Numbered from the stretch's first letter, positions 33,836 to 42,581 are shown. The stretch: DNA of 64,000 bases from Stigmatella erecta (GCF_900111745.1 NZ_FOIJ01000010.1:124001-188000); one strand, 5' to 3'. Notes: a model not told the origin generated them from the letters alone. Numbers and translations are program-made.

Positions 33836-35560
33836 ATGTCCTTGGGTCGTGCTGCTGGACTGGCCTCGAGTGAGGAAATGGACGAGGACGGCTCCGCCGC
33901 GGCCCCCGAGCCGGTGACGGCGCGGGCGGGGCCCCGGACCGCCGGGGAGGCCGCGGATCCGGACGCCGGGCTGGTGCGGCGGCTGATGGGGGTGCCGGCG
34001 CCGGCGCTGGCCATCATGGATGCCACGGGCCGGGTGGTGGACGCCAACGACAGCTTCCTGCGCCTGGGCGATGTGGGCCGCGAGGCGCTGGAGGCGGGCC
34101 GGCTGCGCTGGGACGCGCTGGCGGCGCCGGAGTCACCCGCGGCCGGGGCGCACGCGCTGGACATGCTGCGCCGGCTGGGCACGGCGGGCCCGCTGGAGAC
34201 GGAGTACGTGCGCCCGGATGGCTCGCGGGTGCCGGTGCGGGTGTCGGCGCTGGGGCTGGAGCAGCCCGAGCGGCTGCTGGTGCTGGTGCAGGACCTGACG
34301 CCGCGCCGGCGCGCCGAGGAGGCGCTGCGCTTCCTGTCCGACGCGAGCCGGGAGCTGGCCGAGGTGCGGGCCGAGCCGGAGGCCATCCTGGCGGGGGTGG
34401 CGCACCTGGCGGTCAGCGCCATGGCGACCTGGTGCCTGGTGGACGTGCTGGAGGAGGACGGGAGCTTCCGGCGGGTGGCCCAGGCGCACCGGGAGCCTGG
34501 CCGCGAGGCGCTCCTGCGCGAGGCGCCGCGCTATCCGCCCATCACCGATGCCCAGAGCCCCCTGTTCCAGGCGCTGGCGCGGGGCGAGTCCCGCGTCTAC
34601 CCGGACTTCCTGCCGGAGCACCGGGTGCTGATGGCGCGGGGGGCGGGGGCGCTCGCCCAGCTCGAGCAGCTGGGGGCGCGCTCGGTGATGCTGGTGCCCA
34701 TGCGCTCGCGGGGCCGGGCGGTGGGGCTGCTCACCTTCGCCTCGTGTGACGTGGGGCGGCGCTACGGCTCGGAGGACCTGGAGATGGTGGAGGAGCTGGC
34801 GCGCCGCGTGGTGGCGGCGGTGGAGAACGCCCGGCTCTACCACCAGGGCCAGGACGCGGTGCGCCTGCGCGACGAGTTCCTGGGCATCGCCAGCCACGAG
34901 CTGAAGACGCCGCTCACCCCCCTGCGGCTGCGGCTGCAGATGCTCCAGCGCCAGACCGAGGGCGCCCTGCGCACGGGCGAGCCCCTGTCGCCCGAGCGCC
35001 TCTCGGAGGGGCTGGATGTCGCGCTGCGTCAGGTGCGCAAGCTGGCGGACCTGGTGGACAACCTGCTGGATGTCTCGCGGATCACCGCGGGGCGGATGAA
35101 GCTGGAGCTGGAGGACGTGGACCTCGCGGCGCTGGCCTCGGAGCTCGTCTCGCGCTTCACCCCCTCGGCGGTGCAGTTCGGCTGCACGCTGGAGCTGCAC
35201 GCGCCGGTGCCGGTGGTGGGGCGGTGGGACCGGCTGCGGGTGGAGCAGGTGGTGACGAACCTGCTGACCAACGCGCTGAAGTACGGCGCGGGGCGGCCGG
35301 TGGTGGTGCGGGTGGAGGCGGCCGGGGAGCGGGCCCGGCTCACGGTGCAGGACCACGGCATCGGCATCGCCGAGGAGGACCTGGGCCGCATCTTCGAGCG
35401 CTTCGAGCGGGCGGTGAGCGACCGCCACTACGGCGGCCTGGGGCTGGGGCTCTACATCACCCGGCAGATCGTCGAGGCCCTGGGTGGCACGGTGCGGGTG
35501 TCGAGCCGCCCCGGCATGGGCTCCACGTTCACGCTGGAGCTGCCCCGGGGCGCGGGCTGA
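33836..35560 (+). CDS. PAS-GAF sensor histidine kinase
   Basis: About 574 residues, cytosolic. A PAS domain (about residues 40-155) and a GAF domain (about 165-340, ending EELARRVVAAVENARLY) precede HisKA, with the His near residue 353 (LGIASHELKTPLTPL), and HATPase (NLLTNALKYG, DHGIGIAEEDLGRIFERF, GGLGLGLYI). There is no receiver domain, so it must pass phosphate to a separate regulator, none of which is adjacent. Start is uncertain between 33830 (GTG), 33836 and 33878; 33836 has a GGGGGAG stretch upstream. Confidence 0.88.
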   Translation: MSLGRAAGLASSEEMDEDGSAAAPEPVTARAGPRTAGEAADPDAGLVRRLMGVPAPALAIMDATGRVVDANDSFLRLGDVGREALEAGRLRWDALAAPESPAAGAHALDMLRRLGTAGPLETEYVRPDGSRVPVRVSALGLEQPERLLVLVQDLTPRRRAEEALRFLSDASRELAEVRAEPEAILAGVAHLAVSAMATWCLVDVLEEDGSFRRVAQAHREPGREALLREAPRYPPITDAQSPLFQALARGESRVYPDFLPEHRVLMARGAGALAQLEQLGARSVMLVPMRSRGRAVGLLTFASCDVGRRYGSEDLEMVEELARRVVAAVENARLYHQGQDAVRLRDEFLGIASHELKTPLTPLRLRLQMLQRQTEGALRTGEPLSPERLSEGLDVALRQVRKLADLVDNLLDVSRITAGRMKLELEDVDLAALASELVSRFTPSAVQFGCTLELHAPVPVVGRWDRLRVEQVVTNLLTNALKYGAGRPVVVRVEAAGERARLTVQDHGIGIAEEDLGRIFERFERAVSDRHYGGLGLGLYITRQIVEALGGTVRVSSRPGMGSTFTLELPRGAG

Positions 35561-35563
35561 GCC

Positions 35564-36079
35564 TCAGGCCACCTCGAGCACCGTCCACTCGCGCACCTCG
35601 CCCGCGAAGGTGACATCCACGCTGTCCCCGGCGCGGCGGCCCAGCAGGGCGCGGCCCACGGGGGAGGCGGGGGTGATGACGGACAGGAAGCCATCGCCGC
35701 CGGGGCCCGTCAGCTCCGTGCCCGCGCCCACGGGCAGCACGAAGAAGGTCCGCTCGTCGTAGCCCTCGTCGTCCTCGGTGCGCACATCCACGAGGGCGCC
35801 CAGGGCCACGGGGTCGCCCCGCCGGAAGCGCGGGGGCTCCGCCTCGCGGAAGGCCGTCAGCACGCCCAGCTCCTCCTGGAGGCGGCGGGCGCGGGCGGAC
35901 TGCCCGGTGGCGAGGCTGCCGTACTCGATGGCGGCCCGGCCATCCTCCTTCTTCTCCGACTCGGTGGCGAGGCTGCGCGCGGCCTCGCGGGCCTCGGCCT
36001 GGGCCCGGTGGGCCAGCCGGTCACTGTGCTGGAGGCGCTCGGCGAGCTGCGCCATCAGCGCCTTCTTGTCGATTCCCAT
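35564..36079 (-). CDS. GreA/GreB-family transcript cleavage factor-like protein
   Basis: A 171-residue protein. The N-terminal 80 residues form a helical hairpin with acidic residues around its tip (ESEKKEDGRAAIEYG), as in Gre factors that reach into the RNA polymerase secondary channel. The C-terminal globular domain ends with SPVGRALLGRRAGDSVDVTFAGEVREWTVLEV, the family's FKBP-like signature. It differs from the canonical greA in length and tip sequence, so it may be one of the paralogues common in this lineage (a Gre-like RNA polymerase modulator). It converges on the sensor kinase with a three-base gap. Confidence 0.85.
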   Translation of the reverse strand: MGIDKKALMAQLAERLQHSDRLAHRAQAEAREAARSLATESEKKEDGRAAIEYGSLATGQSARARRLQEELGVLTAFREAEPPRFRRGDPVALGALVDVRTEDDEGYDERTFFVLPVGAGTELTGPGGDGFLSVITPASPVGRALLGRRAGDSVDVTFAGEVREWTVLEVA

Positions 36080-36139
36080 GCCACAGAACTGTAGCGGCGT
36101 GGGCGGAGGGCTCCAGTTTCTGGATTACAGTCGGGCGCC

Positions 36140-36421
36140 ATGACTCCGAAAGAACTCTCAGAGAAGGCCCGGCAGCTCGTCGCCGGGGGCGCGGTGCTGC
36201 TGGATGTCCGGACGCCGGAGGAATTCCGGCAGGGCCACCCCGAGCAGGCGCTCAACATCCCCGTGCAGGAGCTGCCCCGGCGGCTCGCGGAGGTGGGCGC
36301 GCCGGGCACGAAGGTGGTGGTGTACTGCGCCAGCGGGGGCCGCAGCGCCATGGCCGCGCAGCTGCTGCGCGGCGGGGGCTACCCGGACGTCTTCGATCTG
36401 AAGTCCGTCGCGTACTGGTAG
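36140..36421 (+). CDS. Single-domain rhodanese
   Basis: A 93-residue protein consisting of one rhodanese domain. LLDVRTPEEFRQGHPEQALNIPVQEL is the conserved N-terminal signature, and the active-site loop is CASGGRS with the catalytic Cys. It should carry sulfane sulfur as a GlpE/PspE-like sulfurtransferase in the cytoplasm; there is no signal peptide. It converges with lgt. Confidence 0.93.
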   Translation: MTPKELSEKARQLVAGGAVLLDVRTPEEFRQGHPEQALNIPVQELPRRLAEVGAPGTKVVVYCASGGRSAMAAQLLRGGGYPDVFDLKSVAYW

Positions 36422-36447
36422 CCCGGGCGGGGCGGGGGCGCGCGGGC

Positions 36448-37251
36448 TCAGCGCGCCGTGCCCACCGCGCGGGAGGAGGCGGCGGGGGTGCCGCCCTGGG
36501 GGGCGCGCTTGGTCACCAGCCCCCAGACCCCGTAGATGATGAGCAGGAAGCAGCTGTACTGGGCCGGGGTGAGGCCGAAGTAGCGCGCATCCACGTAGCT
36601 CAGGTCGGTGGCGCGCATGAAGTCGAAGCAGAAGCGGCCGCAGGCATAGACGATGGCCGTCAGGTGCAGGAGCCGGCCCTGGAGCTTGCCCGCGTTGCGC
36701 AGGGCGTAGAGCAGGCCGGTGAGGCAGAACAGCAGCAGGGCGTCATAGAGCCCCAGGTCATGCCGGGGGCCGCCGTAGATGGACGCGGGGAAGTCCACGG
36801 CGAGGAAGAAGTCCGTGCGCGTGCCCGGGTGGTCATGGGCGACGAAGCAGCCGAGCCGGGCCACGCCCCACCCCGGGACGACCCCGAGCGCGAACGCATC
36901 CGCGTACCGGGAGAAGGGCACGTTGCGCACCCGGAAGAAGATGACGGCGGCGAGGATGCCGCCCAGCAGGCCGCCGAAGGAGGACAGGCCGTCCCACACC
37001 TTGAAGAGCTGGAAGGGGCTCTTGGAGAGCTCCTCCGGGTGGTACAGCAGCAGGTGCACCAGGTGCCCCATGACGACGCCGCCGGCCACCCCCCACATGG
37101 AGTAGTCGTGCACGGGGTTGGGATCCAACCCCTGCCGCTCCGAGGCCTTCACGATGAGGCGGGCGGCCAGGAAGATGCCCAGCGCGACGAAAATGCCGAA
37201 CGGCTCGATGGGGCCGATCTTCAGCGAGTGCGGATTGACGTAGGGAATCAC
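36448..37251 (-). CDS. lgt: Prolipoprotein diacylglyceryl transferase
   Basis: A 267-residue inner-membrane enzyme with about seven transmembrane segments. It attaches diacylglycerol to the lipobox Cys of prolipoproteins, the first step of lipoprotein maturation, relevant here given the many lipoproteins in this window. The N-terminal HSLKIGPIEPFGIFVALGIF, the central WDGLSSFGGLLGGI and the GWGVARLGCFVAHDHPG region correspond to the conserved Lgt segments (H of the HDY motif in NPVHDYSMWGV; the Lgt signature with its Arg). The GTG at 37251 has GAGAGG upstream and gives the usual Lgt length; a longer in-frame start at 37362 is disfavoured. Confidence 0.9.
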   Translation of the reverse strand: MIPYVNPHSLKIGPIEPFGIFVALGIFLAARLIVKASERQGLDPNPVHDYSMWGVAGGVVMGHLVHLLLYHPEELSKSPFQLFKVWDGLSSFGGLLGGILAAVIFFRVRNVPFSRYADAFALGVVPGWGVARLGCFVAHDHPGTRTDFFLAVDFPASIYGGPRHDLGLYDALLLFCLTGLLYALRNAGKLQGRLLHLTAIVYACGRFCFDFMRATDLSYVDARYFGLTPAQYSCFLLIIYGVWGLVTKRAPQGGTPAASSRAVGTAR

Positions 37252-37812
37252 GGTGCCTCTCCAACGGGCGGGAACCCTCCCATACCCGGATGACGCGAGC
37301 CTGACGAACAATTCCTGAAGCCGAATCATCCAGCGACCACACCGTACGCCCTTGGACGACACGCACTGTCACCCTGCGGATGGCGGGAACGCGCCCGGTA
37401 GGGAATGATTCTCACTTCCGGACGTTCAGGGAGGCACCGAAGGACCCGCCCAGCGTGGATTGGCGTCTAATAAGGGAAAACCCGTGAATTTTTGTCAGGG
37501 TTTTTCGTCTCAAGCCTCCAGAGGCTTGGGAGCCCGGAGAAGGGGGGCGGACATGCAGGCGGTTGAAGCATCCCGTGGCGGCCCACGGGAGCACATTCCC
37601 CAGGTGGGGCGCGGTGACGCCAGGGGCTTAGCGGAGCATGTGGGAGCCCCCGTGTAGCATCTCCCCCCGGCGCAGCCGGTGCGCCCTGGCGCTGTGTCCA
37701 TCCCCGTGGGTTGGCAATCCCTGAAGCATCCGGAGGTGCTCATTCACCCTTTTCCAGCAGCGAGCCCGAGGTCCCCTAGCCGTCCGAAGTTCCAGTGAGG
37801 AGTGCACAGTCC
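37252..37812. other. Long intergenic region with two perfect hairpins
   Basis: No gene is seen in this 561-base gap between lgt and the subtilisin gene. It holds CAAGCCTC-CA-GAGGCTTG (37511-37528) and CCCGTGG-CGGC-CCACGGG (37572-37589). An AT-rich stretch (about 37465-37508) precedes the first. A small RNA or a structured leader is possible but unproven. Confidence 0.4.
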
Positions 37813-39213
37813 ATGAAGTCCTATCTGTTGGTTTCCAAGGAGAGCATTGAAACCCAGGCGCGCGATGGGGTCAGGGGGACCGCGCGCGGGGAGCGGCAGC
37901 TGCTGCGGTCCACAGCGCTGCGCTTCGGAGGCGCCGAGCGGGCGGCCGAGGCCCTGCAGCAGCTCGGGCTGCGCTCGGCGACGCTGCCGGGCGCCCGGCC
38001 TGCCGTCAAGCAGGCGGCGAACAGGAAGACCGGGCGCACGCGGGGCAACATCATCGCCGCCCAGGCCACGCCCATCCCCGGGCCGGTGCAGGAGCTGACC
38101 GGGCTGGAGAACGGCTCGTACCGGTACATGCCGCTCATCGGCGCGACGATGGCGCACTTCTACTCGGATCAGGCCGAGCGCGCCGCGCGGGGCGAGCTGG
38201 AGAACGACTTCGAGTTCGTCCCGGACGTGGTGCCCCTCTCGTTCCCCGGCCCGGTGGCCGGGCAGACGGGCCCTCGCAACCGCGGCATGGCCTCGCTGTC
38301 CGAGCGCGAGTGGCCGGCCGAGTGCGGCGTGTCCCTGGCGCACGCCAGCGGCATTCGCGGCGCGGGCGTCATGCTGGGCATCCTCGACACCGGCGTGGAC
38401 GCCGACCACCCCGAGCACGCCAGCAAGGTCATCCAGTTCCGCTACGTCTCGCTGTTCCCCAACTCGCCGCACACGCCGGCGCGCGACATCCGTGGGTTTG
38501 ATCCGTCGGGCCACGGCACGCACGTGTCGGGCATCGCCGCGGGGGTGCACCATGGCGTCGCCCCCGAGGTGGACCTCTACGTCGCCTCGGTCATCGAGTC
38601 GGAGACCATCCGCACCAGCCTGGGGCGCGTGGCGGCGGGCATGGACTGGCTGCTGCACCAGTTCTCCCGCCCGGAGAACGCCACGCGGCCGGCCGTGGTG
38701 AACATGTCGCTGGGCTTCCCGGTGCAGTGTCCGGTGGGCATCAGCGAGGCGGACTACCGGCTCAACCTGCGCGCCCTGCAGAGCATGATTCGCCGGCTGC
38801 TCGACAGCAACGTGCTGCCCGTTGTTGCGGCAGGCAACAGTGGCCCCAACACGGTTGGTTACCCAGCAGGCTTTCCTGAGGCACTGGCCATCGGTGCAGT
38901 CGACTTTGACCGCCGAGTGGCCAGTTTCTCGGCCAGTGGCGCGGTGGGGAAGCGGGTAGTACCGGACGCCATGGGGTACGGTGTTAACATCTACTCAAGC
39001 ACCGAGCGGCGCTGCAACAACCAGGCTTTTTATGAGAGAATGAGTGGCACCAGTATGGCGGCCCCTTATGTAGCTGGTATCGCAGCACTGTATCGTTGCC
39101 GTGCTCCTGACTTGACGGCGGCCGAAGTGAGGGATTTGATACTGGGCAACACGATCAAGCTTCCTCGCTCGTCGGTTCACCGCACAGGCAAGGGCTTGGC
39201 TGTATATCGGTGA
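37813..39213 (+). CDS. S8 (subtilisin) family serine peptidase
   Basis: A 466-residue protease. The catalytic triad motifs are all present: GILDTGVDADH (Asp, about residue 195), GHGTHVSGIAAG (His, about 236) and GTSMAAPYVAGIAA (Ser, about 415), with the oxyanion Asn in VVAAGNSGPN. There is no classical signal peptide; a roughly 180-residue N-terminal region precedes the catalytic domain and may be the pro-region. From about 38820 to the stop the codon usage changes abruptly to lower third-position GC, so the gene looks mosaic. A small gene begins 60 bases downstream and may encode a partner. ATG 37813 is preferred to 37795. Confidence 0.88.
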   Translation: MKSYLLVSKESIETQARDGVRGTARGERQLLRSTALRFGGAERAAEALQQLGLRSATLPGARPAVKQAANRKTGRTRGNIIAAQATPIPGPVQELTGLENGSYRYMPLIGATMAHFYSDQAERAARGELENDFEFVPDVVPLSFPGPVAGQTGPRNRGMASLSEREWPAECGVSLAHASGIRGAGVMLGILDTGVDADHPEHASKVIQFRYVSLFPNSPHTPARDIRGFDPSGHGTHVSGIAAGVHHGVAPEVDLYVASVIESETIRTSLGRVAAGMDWLLHQFSRPENATRPAVVNMSLGFPVQCPVGISEADYRLNLRALQSMIRRLLDSNVLPVVAAGNSGPNTVGYPAGFPEALAIGAVDFDRRVASFSASGAVGKRVVPDAMGYGVNIYSSTERRCNNQAFYERMSGTSMAAPYVAGIAALYRCRAPDLTAAEVRDLILGNTIKLPRSSVHRTGKGLAVYR

Positions 39214-39273
39214 CGGTCGTTGTGTCCGGGGTCGGCGCCACTGAACGCCGGGCCCGGGGAAGGGTGGAAGGCC

Positions 39274-39684
39274 ATGAGCAGGAAACAGAGCGGATCCGGA
39301 AAGAGCCTGTACGCTTTACCGCGCGCGTCTCCCCGGGTTCGGCCCCTGCCGGGCCACAGCGGCGGTGACGCCGCGGCATCCGAGTGGATTGACGTGATGG
39401 TCATGCCCGCGGAGGACCGCATGCCCGCACGCCCGGTGGCCTCGGCGCCCCGGAGCCGGGCCGAGCTGTACCGTGACGGCCAGGCGGCCAACGCTCAATT
39501 TCGCAACAGCCTCATGGACTGGCTCAAGGCGCACCACCTGCTGGGCGCGGTCCGAGCCGTCAGTGAGCCAGGTGGCTCGCTTCCCATGTTGACCTTGCGC
39601 TGTGCGCCCCGGGTCTTGGACCAGCTGCGGCGCGCTCCCGAGTTCGAAGCCGGCACGGCCATGTCGCTCGAACTTCACTCCTGA
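39274..39684 (+). CDS. Small protein, possible propeptide-like partner of the S8 peptidase
   Basis: A 136-residue protein with a disordered, Arg/Pro-rich first half and a compact second half (FRNSLMDWLKAHHLLGAVRAVSEPGGSLPMLTLRCAPRVLDQLRRAPEFEAG). The alpha-beta pattern ending in a helix with LxxLRxxPEFE resembles the ferredoxin-like I9 propeptide fold, where that helix reads like EALRxxPxVxxVE. Located 60 bases after the subtilisin gene on the same strand, it could act in trans as a folding helper or inhibitor. That role is inference from pattern and position. Start chosen at 39274 by position. Confidence 0.5.
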   Translation: MSRKQSGSGKSLYALPRASPRVRPLPGHSGGDAAASEWIDVMVMPAEDRMPARPVASAPRSRAELYRDGQAANAQFRNSLMDWLKAHHLLGAVRAVSEPGGSLPMLTLRCAPRVLDQLRRAPEFEAGTAMSLELHS

Positions 39685-40031
39685 GGCATCACCCACCTAC
39701 CCCCTGCGCAAGCCCTCCTCCTTCCCTGGGAAGGACGGCCGCGAGCGGCACTTGGGGAGGCCGCTTCCCGGAAGCACGGGGCGATTTTTCGTTCTCCGAG
39801 AGAGAACCGACGCGCCCCAGTTCTTCTTCCTGAATAATCTAGATTCTCTGATTTATCGCGGCAACCTGCCAAGAGGCAGGGAAGGCCGATTTTCTGTCTG
39901 CGGTGGGACACAGGACGAGAAAGCCGTTCATACCCCAATAGACAGCTCATCCCGGATTTAAGTTCCACCCCCCAGGGGCCCCGGGCAGCAGCCGAGGGGC
40001 TCCCTGCTTGCCTGCTTCGCAGGCCCGGGCC
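39685..40031. other. Intergenic region without recognised gene
   Basis: This 347-base stretch is less GC-rich than its surroundings around 39820-39870 (TGAATAATCTAGATTCTCTG). No coding, RNA or repeat signal was recognised. Confidence 0.5.
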
Positions 40032-40778
40032 TCAGAAGGCGAGGCCGCCGTCCACGTCGATGGTGCGGCCGTTGAAGTAGTCGCACTCGAGGATGAACTT
40101 CACGGCGAGCCAGATGTCCTCGGGCAGGCCGACGCGGCCCACGGGGATGGCGGCCACCAGCGCGTCCCGGGCCTTCTGGTTCATGCCTTGGGTCATCGGG
40201 GTTTCGATCATCCCGGGGGCCACGGCGCCCACGCGCACGCCGAACGGGGCGAACTCGCGCGACCAGGTGACGGTGTTGGCCGCCAGCGAGGCCTTGGCCG
40301 CGACGTAGTTGGACTGGCCCCGGTTTCCGTGCCGCGCGATGGAGGACATGTTGACGATGACGCCCGGCTTTTGGTTCGTCTCCACCATCTTGGTGACCAC
40401 TTCGCGCACCATGAGGGTGGCGCCGGTGAGGTTGACGCCGATGACGGCGTTCCAGTCCGCGGTGCTCAGCTTCTTCACCTCGCCGGTGGTCTTGTCCTTC
40501 TTCACCAGGAGCGAGTCCCGGAGGATGCCCGCGTTGTTGATGAGGCCGTTGAGGCCGCCCATGGCCCCGTGCGCCCAGTCCACGAAGGCCGTGCAGTCCT
40601 CCTCGTTGGAGACATCCAGCCGCCGGCGGTGAATGCCCGCGGGCAGCGCGGCGAGCTTGTCCTCGCTGATGTCGCCGGCGGCGACCTGGGCTCCGGCCTC
40701 GAGCAGCCGCTGCGCGAAGTGCGCGCCCATGCCCTGGGCTCCGCCCGTCACCACGATCTTCAGGTCCTTGAGCTGCAT
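40032..40778 (-). CDS. SDR-family oxidoreductase (3-oxoacyl-ACP reductase-like)
   Basis: A 248-residue classical short-chain dehydrogenase/reductase. The cofactor loop is TGGAQGMGA, the NNAG motif is present in INNAGILRDS, and the catalytic Ser and YxxxK are in VNMSSIARHG and SNYVAAKAS. The C-terminal end DVDGGLAF is typical of FabG-like enzymes. An Asp after the second strand (AAGDISEDK) favours NAD(H). The neighbours do not suggest a pathway. A GGAGATT site lies upstream of the ATG. Confidence 0.93.
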   Translation of the reverse strand: MQLKDLKIVVTGGAQGMGAHFAQRLLEAGAQVAAGDISEDKLAALPAGIHRRRLDVSNEEDCTAFVDWAHGAMGGLNGLINNAGILRDSLLVKKDKTTGEVKKLSTADWNAVIGVNLTGATLMVREVVTKMVETNQKPGVIVNMSSIARHGNRGQSNYVAAKASLAANTVTWSREFAPFGVRVGAVAPGMIETPMTQGMNQKARDALVAAIPVGRVGLPEDIWLAVKFILECDYFNGRTIDVDGGLAF

Positions 40779-40870
40779 GGAGAATCTCCTGGGGGTGCGG
40801 TGGCGGGGCCACCGGAAAAGGGGGCGGAGGCTATGTCCAACGCGCGGGCACTGGCCAGCCTCAAGCGCGC

Positions 40871-41767
40871 TCAGGGCTTGGCGGGGGGCCGCACCGCGTG
40901 GGCATGCACCTGGCGCGCGAGGTCCACGATGAGCGCCTCGGCCACCGGGGCCTCGGGGATGTCCCGGGTGAGCACCACGAGCACATAGGGGGCGCGGCCG
41001 GGCGGATACACGATGGCCGCGTCGTGGAGCACGCCGGAGATCTGCCCCGTCTTGTGGGCCACCGGGGTGCCGGGCGGGAGGCCCGCGGGGATGAGCGTGT
41101 TCAACTCCTGCGCGAGGAGGATCTCCCGCATGGCCTGGGTGGAGCGGGGCGAGGCGGCCTTGCCCTGTTCGAGGGCGGCGAGCAGCGTGGCCAAGTCCCG
41201 CGCCGTCGCGGTGTTGTTGAGCCCCTTCGCGTAGGCCTTCGCATCCTCCACGCCCCGCAGCACCGTCATCGAGCGGGCGCCCAGGGCCCGCAGCGTGCGG
41301 GTGACGCGCTTGGCGTCCACCCGGGCGATGAGGGTGTTGGTGGCGAGGTTGCTGGAGCGGGTGATCATCCGCTTCAGCAATTCGCTCGCGGGCACCGCCT
41401 GGCCCAGCCGCTCGTAGAGCGCGGCATCCTCGTCCTCCTTCGCATCGAGCGTGTACGGCGAGCCATCCACGATGGAGGCGAACCGGTTGGCCAGGGGGAC
41501 GGGCTGATCCAGGGACAGCTTTCCGGCATCCACCTGCCGGAAGAACTCGATCATCACCGGCACCTTCATGGTGCTGGCCGCGTGGAAGGAGGCCTCCGCC
41601 CCCAGAAACACCGTGTCCCGGGAATCACCGAGATTCAGGTACGCGACGGCCACCGATGCCCCCTTCACTTGGGCGATCCGTTGCTGGAGGATCTCCGGGA
41701 GCGAAGGGGCCGCGGGTGAGGACGCGAGGAGCACGAGGAGCAGGGAGGTCATGACGCACGGGGCCAT
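40871..41767 (-). CDS. Class A beta-lactamase-fold serine hydrolase, atypical
   Basis: About 298 residues with a signal peptide (MTSLLLVLLASSPAAPS). The active-site Ser-Lys motif STMK, an SxN motif (SSN) and KTG (HKTGQ) are in the expected order. In the omega-loop position, however, the sequence reads AKGLNN where class A enzymes have ExxLN, so the general-base Glu166 appears to be replaced by Ala. It may be a penicillin-binding or esterase-like protein rather than an efficient beta-lactamase. Starts at 41767 and 41752 are both possible; neither has a clear ribosome site. Confidence 0.82.
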   Translation of the reverse strand: MAPCVMTSLLLVLLASSPAAPSLPEILQQRIAQVKGASVAVAYLNLGDSRDTVFLGAEASFHAASTMKVPVMIEFFRQVDAGKLSLDQPVPLANRFASIVDGSPYTLDAKEDEDAALYERLGQAVPASELLKRMITRSSNLATNTLIARVDAKRVTRTLRALGARSMTVLRGVEDAKAYAKGLNNTATARDLATLLAALEQGKAASPRSTQAMREILLAQELNTLIPAGLPPGTPVAHKTGQISGVLHDAAIVYPPGRAPYVLVVLTRDIPEAPVAEALIVDLARQVHAHAVRPPAKP

Positions 41768-41780
41768 GTCACGCGAGGTT

Positions 41781-41796
41781 TTGACAAAGATGTCAA
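41781..41796. promoter_or_regulatory. Inverted repeat TTGACA-AAGA-TGTCAA
   Basis: A perfect 6+6 inverted repeat 13 bases upstream of the first possible start of the beta-lactamase-fold gene, in the gap shared with the divergent lipoprotein gene. Its position suggests a repressor site for the minus-strand gene. Confidence 0.4.
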
Positions 41797-41934
41797 CGCG
41801 ATGCTACCCGTGTTTGAGAGAGGTTTCCCCCAGCGTGCCTCGCGAGCCGCGCGTGACCCCATCCGGAACCTCGCCCCCCCTTGTTGTCCCTGTCGTCCCC
41901 GGCGTCCCGCCGGATTCAAGAGGAGTCTCCACAC

Positions 41935-42537
41935 ATGAAGAAGAAGCTGCTGTCGGCGGTGGTGCTGTGCGCGCTCGGGTTCGTGGGCTGCGGGGATGAT
42001 TCTGACGGAGAAACGCCTCCCCCCGGCTCCCAGAAGTTCACCACGGCCGATGGCATCCGCACGTACCTCGACGGCAAGAGCATGCTGATGGAGGGGGCGA
42101 ACATCCCCAGCCACCCCAATGGCTTCAGCGAGGATGACGACCTGGGCGCGGTCTCGCAGTGCTACGAGAAGGTCCAGATGACGAGCTCCGGTGGTAACTT
42201 CACCGTGAACAGCGGGCTGGCCACCGTGCGCGCCGATGGGTGTGACCATGTGGCGGCCAAGTCACAGTCCTTCACCTCCACCGCCGTGCTCATCGAGAAC
42301 GTGAAGGGCAATGCCGAGTGCTTCGACATCACCATCACCTTCGTGGGCTTCAAGCAGGTGGGCCGCGGCATGCTGAGCGAGGATGGCAAGAAGCTCACCC
42401 TGGAGCTCTTCTTCGAGGGCCAGGCGGTGGGCGCGACCTGTGCGGCGGGCGAGGTCGGCGCCTCCACGGTGGTCCTCAACAAGCAGCCCTTCACCGGTAA
42501 CGCGAAGCAGGTCTATATGGTCTCCGCCGGGCAGTAG
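41935..42537 (+). CDS. Small lipoprotein of unknown function
   Basis: A 200-residue protein with a type II signal peptide (MKKKLLSAVVLCALGFVGC) followed by a short acidic linker (GDDSDGE). The mature part is beta-rich with three Cys (for example CYEKVQM and ATCAAGEVGAS) and no recognised domain. It is the first of a plus-strand series with the barrel protein and the lipoprotein hydrolase. The ATG at 41935 begins the signal peptide. Confidence 0.78.
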   Translation: MKKKLLSAVVLCALGFVGCGDDSDGETPPPGSQKFTTADGIRTYLDGKSMLMEGANIPSHPNGFSEDDDLGAVSQCYEKVQMTSSGGNFTVNSGLATVRADGCDHVAAKSQSFTSTAVLIENVKGNAECFDITITFVGFKQVGRGMLSEDGKKLTLELFFEGQAVGATCAAGEVGASTVVLNKQPFTGNAKQVYMVSAGQ

Positions 42538-42581
42538 CGCGCCCCGGCGTGTGGCGGCTCCTTCTCGCTCCCGAGGGGTTT

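Noticed and set aside
37501-37620. A cyclic-di-GMP riboswitch before the subtilisin gene
   Set aside because: Hairpins are present, but the conserved GEMM core sequences were not found.
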